7,946 nt of DNA, from positions 1 to 7,946 of the forward strand of contig DSAR01000085.1 of the NCBI GenBank assembly GCA_011046405.1. Direction: 5' to 3'. Under the pieces are notes generated by a model, which did not search any database, was not told the DNA's origin, and saw only the letters and a program-made list of their open reading frames with translations. This DNA comes from Chloroflexota bacterium. GTDB taxonomy: Bacteria > Chloroflexota > Anaerolineae > B4-G1. Positions 6,150 to 7,946 of this stretch are shown piece by piece; the first letter of the stretch is position 1, and each line of letters begins with the position of its first letter. The translations under genes were made by a program, and so were the position numbers.

Positions 6150-7946
6150 TCATTCCTCCTCCAGCATACCGTCTAAAACGACCTGCAAGGCCTCGGCATC
6201 CATCGGCCCCACGTGGACGTAGACAATCCGTCCTTCAGCGTCGACGACGAAGGTTTCGGGCACGCCGCTAATGCCATAAGACTCAGCGATCTCGCCCGTT
6301 CTATCAAGGCCCACGGGATACCCCACCCCGAAACGGGTCGTCATCGCGCGTACATCATCCAGTTCTCTCTGGACAGCGAGGCCAACAAACGTCACCCCCT
6401 GCTCGTGATAGGCCTCCCATACCGCCTGGAAATCGGGTAACTCGTCCTCGCAGGGTGCGCACCAGGTAGCCCAGAAATTGACCACCACGATTTTTCCCCG
6501 TAAGTCTGCAAGCGCCAATGGCGATCCATCGAGCTGTTCCAGGGAAAAAGTCGGCGCCTCCAGGCCAGACCGCAAACGGCCCGCCAGACGCGCCTGTGAA
6601 CGGCCCGCCGCCGCCCCTATTCCCCACAGCATCAAAGCCACCGCGATCAACACCACCCCTCCGACGCCTGCCCCCACGAAGGTTCTCGCTCTTCTCCGTC
6701 GAATCTCCAGCGCCGATAGGTGTGCTGGGCGAGCAACCGGCCATAACGCCGCTACCCCGCCGCCCAAAAAGAGCAGAGCACCCACCCAGAGAAAGACGGC
6801 CAATGGGTTCACAAAAATTTTCAGGGTCACCATCTCACCTTCGTCACGCCATCCGGCCAATACCAGGTACAGATCTTCTCGTAAATTAACATGCAACGCC
6901 GGCGCCGAGACCATCTGATCCCGGTAATTGGCGTACTGATCTACCTGGGGACGTAGTGTCGTGAGGAAGCGTTCTCCCCGCCAGATCGAGAAAGCAGCCT
7001 CGCTCGTCAAACGGTCGCCAAGATATACTTGATCGAAACCCTCGTAAGTCAGCGTATAACCCGCCACCCTCGCGGATTCCCCCTGGAAGAAGACAGCCTC
7101 GGTCTCGAGAGCGTACATCCGCGTGCCCACGACTCCCAACGCCATCAGGATCACGCCGGTGTGCACCAGGTAACCGCCGTATTTGCGCCGATTGCACACA
7201 AATAGGCGCCAGAGCGCGATCCAAAAATCCTCGTCCAAGCGCTGGCTGCGGAGCCAGGCATCCATCACGTATGCCATCGCCGTCGTCGTTCCGGCGAGGC
7301 CAATCAGGGCAAATCCCACCCAAGACAGGGGGTTTGTAAATCCAGCCAGCATTGCTCCGGCGAGCACGATCCCGGCCCCAAGCAGGGCCCCAAGCAGGGC
7401 CCGACGACGCAAGCGCTGAAGCGTTTGCGCCGCGCGTCCCAGCAATGGACAAACGCCCATCAAGAGCAGCAACAGCCCGAACTGTGGCCCGGTCACCCGA
7501 TCGAACCAGGCCGGGCTGGCGTCCAATCGTGCCAACACGGGCATCACGCTGCCGATGAAGACCGAGGCGCTAATGGTCAACAAAATGATCAACGTCAGAA
7601 GAAACGTTCCACCCCGGGAGAGCAGACGATCCACAGGGCGTGCCAAAGGCTGTGGCGCAAGCAGTATAGAGCGCCGCCGGATCATCAGCACCAATGGTCC
7701 GAGCAAGGACAACCCAATGGTTGCCAAGAGATAAGGGCCGAGACTGGAATGGGCGAAGGCGTGAAGCGATTGAATCCACCCACTCCGGGTGACGAAGGTG
7801 CCGAAAAGAACCAGGCTAAACGAGAGAACGGCCAGAATCAAATTCCACCCGCGAAATCCCGCTCGCTCTCGTTGCATCACCAGGCCATGCAACAATGCGG
7901 TAGCCGTCAACCAGGGCATCAACCCGGCGTTCTCCACCGGATCCCA
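6150..7946 (-). CDS. ccmF: CcmF heme lyase fused to a CcmG/ResA-type thioredoxin (N-terminus off the window)
   Basis: The gene enters from the right edge; 598 residues are visible, starting inside the heme-handling WWD motif (WDPVENAGLMPWL, visible residues 1-13). CcmF ligates heme to apocytochrome c on the outer membrane face. By spacing from the WWD motif, His20 and His62 (in LHAFA) match E. coli His261 and His303. His262 (in GGYLVHTG) probably matches His491, one of the transmembrane heme b ligands. Helices fill most of 1-275, a soluble loop spans about 280-378, and a last CcmF helix lies at 381-403. The frame then continues without a stop through a basic stretch (417-422), a helix (about 424-446) and a full thioredoxin domain. 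That domain has FWATWCAPC (active-site Cys496/Cys499) and GVPETF (cis-Pro563). The glutamate after this proline is typical of CcmG. Starts at 7937 or later would be internal, so the true start is upstream of the window. Confidence 0.93.
   Translation of the reverse strand, partial: WDPVENAGLMPWLTATALLHGLVMQRERAGFRGWNLILAVLSFSLVLFGTFVTRSGWIQSLHAFAHSSLGPYLLATIGLSLLGPLVLMIRRRSILLAPQPLARPVDRLLSRGGTFLLTLIILLTISASVFIGSVMPVLARLDASPAWFDRVTGPQFGLLLLLMGVCPLLGRAAQTLQRLRRRALLGALLGAGIVLAGAMLAGFTNPLSWVGFALIGLAGTTTAMAYVMDAWLRSQRLDEDFWIALWRLFVCNRRKYGGYLVHTGVILMALGVVGTRMYALETEAVFFQGESARVAGYTLTYEGFDQVYLGDRLTSEAAFSIWRGERFLTTLRPQVDQYANYRDQMVSAPALHVNLREDLYLVLAGWRDEGEMVTLKIFVNPLAVFLWVGALLFLGGGVAALWPVARPAHLSALEIRRRRARTFVGAGVGGVVLIAVALMLWGIGAAAGRSQARLAGRLRSGLEAPTFSLEQLDGSPLALADLRGKIVVVNFWATWCAPCEDELPDFQAVWEAYHEQGVTFVGLAVQRELDDVRAMTTRFGVGYPVGLDRTGEIAESYGISGVPETFVVDAEGRIVYVHVGPMDAEALQVVLDGMLEEE
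7374..7402. repeat. 12-bp tandem duplication inside ccmF
   Basis: GGCCCCAAGCAG is repeated at 7374-7385 and 7386-7397 with a partial third copy to 7402. On the coding strand it gives A-L-L-G-A-L-L-G-A at the start of a CcmF membrane helix (visible residues 183-191). The repeat is in frame and conservative, so it probably only lengthens a hydrophobic helix. Confidence 0.75.

Noticed and set aside
2052..7946. A functional link between sucCD and cytochrome maturation through heme synthesis from succinyl-CoA.
   Set aside because: Succinyl-CoA feeds heme only in organisms using 5-aminolevulinate synthase. Nothing here shows that route, and a separate promoter suggests simple adjacency.

Overview
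The window is a compact, GC-rich bacterial chromosomal segment in which every supported gene lies on the minus strand, so it is read from high to low coordinates. The gene content and protein style suggest a Chloroflexota (Anaerolineae-like) bacterium. This rests on a large PTPS-related polytopic membrane protein typical of that phylum, a divergent cytochrome c maturation (Ccm, system I) set with a zinc-ribbon accessory protein, and many GTG/TTG starts. The assignment is an inference from recall; no search was run.

Region 1 (7946 down to 4178) is a tightly packed ccm operon. It begins inside a CcmF heme lyase gene that enters from the right edge. CcmF is fused in one open frame to a membrane-anchored CcmG/ResA-type thioredoxin. 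Three bases later comes a 95-residue protein with one membrane helix and a two-CxxC zinc ribbon. Directly abutting it (TGA then ATG) is a 325-residue protein with two membrane helices, an extracytoplasmic beta-rich domain and a CcmI-like cytoplasmic helical tail. Its stop overlaps the start of ccmA, the ATPase of the CcmAB transporter. CcmB, CcmC, CcmE and a canonical CcmH are not in the window.

Region 2 (4177 to 2052) is a 95-bp spacer with a good extended -10 promoter, followed by sucC and sucD. These encode the beta and alpha subunits of succinate-CoA ligase (TCA cycle), with 9 bases between them.

Region 3 (2051 to 1924) is a 128-bp spacer holding a 9-bp inverted repeat and a tandem 13-bp A/T-rich repeat. 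It probably ends the sucCD transcript and precedes the next gene.

Region 4 (1923 to 1) is a large polytopic membrane protein of the 6-pyruvoyl-tetrahydropterin-synthase-related family (YfhO/GT-C-like). It is open to the left edge, and its best start is a TTG.

The ccm genes would act together at the membrane: CcmA in heme export and release, the CcmG-like domain in apocytochrome thiol reduction, and CcmF in heme ligation. SucCD is a metabolic neighbour that seems to have its own promoter. I saw no mobile element, CRISPR array, tRNA or rRNA. The most unusual content is the CcmF-CcmG fusion and the two uncharacterised Ccm-associated proteins that sit where CcmH/CcmI would be expected.
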